Below are positions 61,923 through 64,000 of a DNA stretch of 64,000 nucleotides, in pieces (positions within the stretch are counted from its first letter, which is position 1; every line of letters starts with the position of its first letter). The translations under genes and the position numbers were made by a program. The notes under the pieces are model-generated. The model saw only the letters and a program-made list of their open reading frames with translations, made no database searches and was not told where the DNA came from. Source of the stretch: Chitinophagaceae bacterium 26-R-25 (GTDB taxonomy: Bacteria > Bacteroidota > Bacteroidia > Chitinophagales > Chitinophagaceae). The stretch is from positions 434,001 through 498,000 of the forward strand of contig JARWSJ010000001.1 of assembly GCA_029906195.1 (NCBI GenBank), given 5' to 3'.

Positions 61923-63668
61923 ATGAAAAGAACAATAATAAATATACTGATCATATCGCTGGCGTTTTCCGGTTGTAAAAAGATATTGTCTCCTGCAGAC
62001 GAGAACAATCGGGGGTTAAGCGATATTTATGATAATGCTGCATTTGCGGAGGGATTGTTGCTCAACGGTTATGTCCGGTTGCCAATAGCCAACTATTCAT
62101 TTACCGACGTTGCTACTGATGATGCGGTGTCCAACGATCCCAACAATAACTACAGATTGATGGCTACAGGAAAATGGTCCTCCATCAGCAATCCAATGGA
62201 ACAATGGACAGGCTCATTTGCAGCGATACAATACCTGAACCAGATATTGGAACAAACAGATAAAGTGACCTGGGCAACCACAGGACAATATACCGACGCG
62301 ATGTTCAACGACCGTACGAAAGGAGAGGCTTTCGGATTGCGCGGATTGTTTATGTTCTATTTGTTACAGGCACACGGTGGATGGTCACCCGATGGTAAAT
62401 TGCTGGGAGTGCCAATTTTGACTTCTTCGCAAAATGCTCAATCAAACTTCAAGCTGCCTCGTAATACTTTTGAAGAATGCGTGCAGCAGATATACAAAGA
62501 CCTCGATTCCGCAGCGAATTATCTTCCTCTCGACTTTGAGAATGTGAGTGCTGTACCTTCTAAATACGCAGGCAAGACAACTGTTGCCGATTACAACCGT
62601 GTGTTTGGTGCGTATAACCGTCAACGTATGACTGCTCGCATTGTAAATGCAGTTCGTGCAAAAGTTTCTTTATTGGCAGCAAGCCCTGCTTATAGCCAGG
62701 GAACAACTATCGTATGGAGCAAGGCTGCAGATGATGCCGCGAAGGTGCTTGACCTCAATGGCGGATTAGCAGGAATGGCAGCAAATGGCAACTACTGGTA
62801 CTCAAGTCAAAATGCCGGAGAGATCAATGGTGTTGCCTCTGGTGTCAATCCTCCTGAAATACTTTGGAGAGGCAATGTGGGCGACGGAAACAATTTGGAG
62901 AAAGACAATTACCCTCCAAGCTTGTACGGCAGCGGCCGCGTTAACCCAACACAAAATATTGTAGATGCATTTCCTATGGCGAATGGTTATCCAATTACCA
63001 ATGCCAGCAGCGGCTATGATGCAAACAATCCGTACGCCGGCAGAGATCCTCGTTTGGCCAGGTATGTTGTGGTAAACGGAAGTAAGATGGGGCCATCCGG
63101 TTCTACAATCTTTACAAAAGTAGGCGGTACCAACGATGGATTGAATGCGATTCCAACTTCTACCCGTACAGGATATTACATGAGGAAATTGTTGCGTGAA
63201 GATGTGAACCTTAATCCTGCGAACACCAATACACAAAGGCATTACATTCCTTACATACGCTATACTGAATTGTATCTCGCATATGCAGAAGCTGCCAACG
63301 AAGCATGGGGCCCGGATGGTAAAGGAACTCATAGCTACTCTGCAAGAGACGTGATTGTGGCTATTCGCAAAAGGGCGGGCATTGCGCAACCCGACAACTA
63401 CCTTGCATCAATTGGCTCCAAAGAAGATATGAGAGCGCTGATTCACAATGAAAGACGCCTGGAACTTAGTTTCGAAGGTTTCCGTTTCTGGGATCTGAGA
63501 AGATGGCAGGAGAATATCGCCGAAGCTGCAAAAGGCGTAACCATTACCGGTACTAGTTTTTCGACAGGTCCCGTAGAACAAAGACTATATCAGGATTTCA
63601 TGTATTACGGCCCATTACCTTACAATGAAGTGTTGAAAGAAAACTTAATTCAAAATAAAGGATGGTAA
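61923..63668 (+). CDS. SusD/RagB-family lipoprotein (third locus, second pair)
   Basis: Surface lipoprotein of 581 residues (MKRTIINILIISLAFSGC, acylated C18). SusD features include GEAFGLRGLFMFYLLQAHGGWSPDG, YIPYIRYTELYLAYAEAANEAWGPDG and LIHNERRLELSFEGFRFWDLRRWQ, with the tail GPLPYNEVLKENLIQNKGW. The start at 61923 gives a clean lipoprotein signal; the frame upstream overlaps the preceding gene. It is partner of the short SusC-like transporter. Confidence 0.94.
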   Translation: MKRTIINILIISLAFSGCKKILSPADENNRGLSDIYDNAAFAEGLLLNGYVRLPIANYSFTDVATDDAVSNDPNNNYRLMATGKWSSISNPMEQWTGSFAAIQYLNQILEQTDKVTWATTGQYTDAMFNDRTKGEAFGLRGLFMFYLLQAHGGWSPDGKLLGVPILTSSQNAQSNFKLPRNTFEECVQQIYKDLDSAANYLPLDFENVSAVPSKYAGKTTVADYNRVFGAYNRQRMTARIVNAVRAKVSLLAASPAYSQGTTIVWSKAADDAAKVLDLNGGLAGMAANGNYWYSSQNAGEINGVASGVNPPEILWRGNVGDGNNLEKDNYPPSLYGSGRVNPTQNIVDAFPMANGYPITNASSGYDANNPYAGRDPRLARYVVVNGSKMGPSGSTIFTKVGGTNDGLNAIPTSTRTGYYMRKLLREDVNLNPANTNTQRHYIPYIRYTELYLAYAEAANEAWGPDGKGTHSYSARDVIVAIRKRAGIAQPDNYLASIGSKEDMRALIHNERRLELSFEGFRFWDLRRWQENIAEAAKGVTITGTSFSTGPVEQRLYQDFMYYGPLPYNEVLKENLIQNKGW

Positions 63669-63699
63669 CATTTTGGTTTACAACTTAAACATAATGAAA

Positions 63700-64000
63700 T
63701 GAAAAGAATACTGTTTATATCATGTTTTATTTTGGCAATATTTTCTTCTTGCTCCAATAAAACTTTAAGCTTCCCGGATTATAAATACACCACTGTATAT
63801 TTTGCTTATCAATCACCCGTGAAGACGCTGGTGCTGGGCAATGATATTTTTGACAACACGCTGGACAATGCGCATAAAACCACCATCATGGCTACAATGG
63901 GCGGTGTATATCAAAACGATAAAAACGTTTCTATCAGCGTGTCCGTTGATCCAACGCTTTGTAACAATCTTCAGTTTGACGGAACCTCAAACCAGGTGAT
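63700..64000 (+). CDS. DUF1735 (BT_3987-like) surface lipoprotein, 3-prime truncated by window
   Basis: The first 100 codons of a lipoprotein with a signal MKRILFISCFILAIFSSC (acylated C18). The DUF1735 domain begins SFPDYKYTTVYFAYQSPVKTLVLGND, a pattern seen in lipoproteins encoded right after SusD in glycan-utilisation loci. The segment MGGVYQNDKNVSISVSVDP fits the immunoglobulin-like fold. Members often sit before GH18-type glycosidases. The rest, and any enzymes of the locus, lie beyond the window. Confidence 0.85.

Overview
The window comes from a member of the Bacteroidota, most likely the Chitinophagaceae. The main reasons are four SusC/SusD outer-membrane uptake pairs, two ECF-sigma/FecR regulatory pairs, a DUF1735 surface lipoprotein, many short-lipobox lipoproteins, near-absence of Shine-Dalgarno sequences, and a TTG-N19-TAnnTTTG promoter. 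No ribosomal RNA, convincing tRNA, CRISPR array, transposase or phage gene was seen. The placement is by protein families read by eye; no database search was possible.

Layout. 1-3360: the end of an RND drug-efflux pump and its outer-membrane channel. 3538-6872: a minus-strand oxidase group (soluble PQQ-type sugar dehydrogenase, cytochrome c, a tiny membrane protein, a NIPSNAP protein) with a divergent HxlR regulator. 6953-9855: an orphan PAS histidine kinase and an aldo/keto reductase. 9979-12425: gene-poor ground with broken genes, a 40-residue ORF, terminators, a tRNA-like scar, a membrane protein and an ASCH-domain protein. 12522-17146: minus-strand genes for small redox or detoxification proteins (lipoprotein, DJ-1/PfpI, ABM monooxygenase-like, alpha/beta hydrolase, CMD-like, cupin, 2TM). 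17376-21780: a two-component pair made of a TPR histidine kinase and a sigma-54 activator. 21993-24593: a beta-propeller/phosphoesterase fusion.

24713-35832 is the most striking part. A TIGR03364-type FAD oxidoreductase, an XRE-cupin regulator, a SusC/SusD pair, a periplasmic alkaline-phosphatase-superfamily enzyme, a PhnZ-like HD-domain oxygenase, a DUF5690 permease and a phosphonatase-like HAD hydrolase sit together. PhnZ, TIGR03364 and PhnX-like HAD are all families tied to carbon-phosphorus bond metabolism. I read this as a TonB/SusCD-fed phosphonate-utilisation locus. A 17-bp palindrome occurs upstream of both the oxidoreductase and the SusC gene, which would link the two arms to the XRE-cupin regulator.

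36250-49965 is a second uptake locus: ECF sigma, FecR, SusC, SusD, a second beta-propeller/phosphoesterase, a beta-helix lipoprotein and another TonB receptor. It may also serve organophosphorus scavenging. 50271-51296 is a LacI regulator. 51781-64000 is a third locus: ECF sigma, FecR, an STN-bearing SusC, SusD, a second SusC/SusD pair and a DUF1735 lipoprotein cut by the window edge, which looks like a glycan-utilisation locus whose enzymes lie beyond the window. Nested inverted-repeat elements follow the PhnZ-like and LacI genes, and a 5-prime relic of the aldo/keto reductase gene with its promoter lies after the HAD gene.
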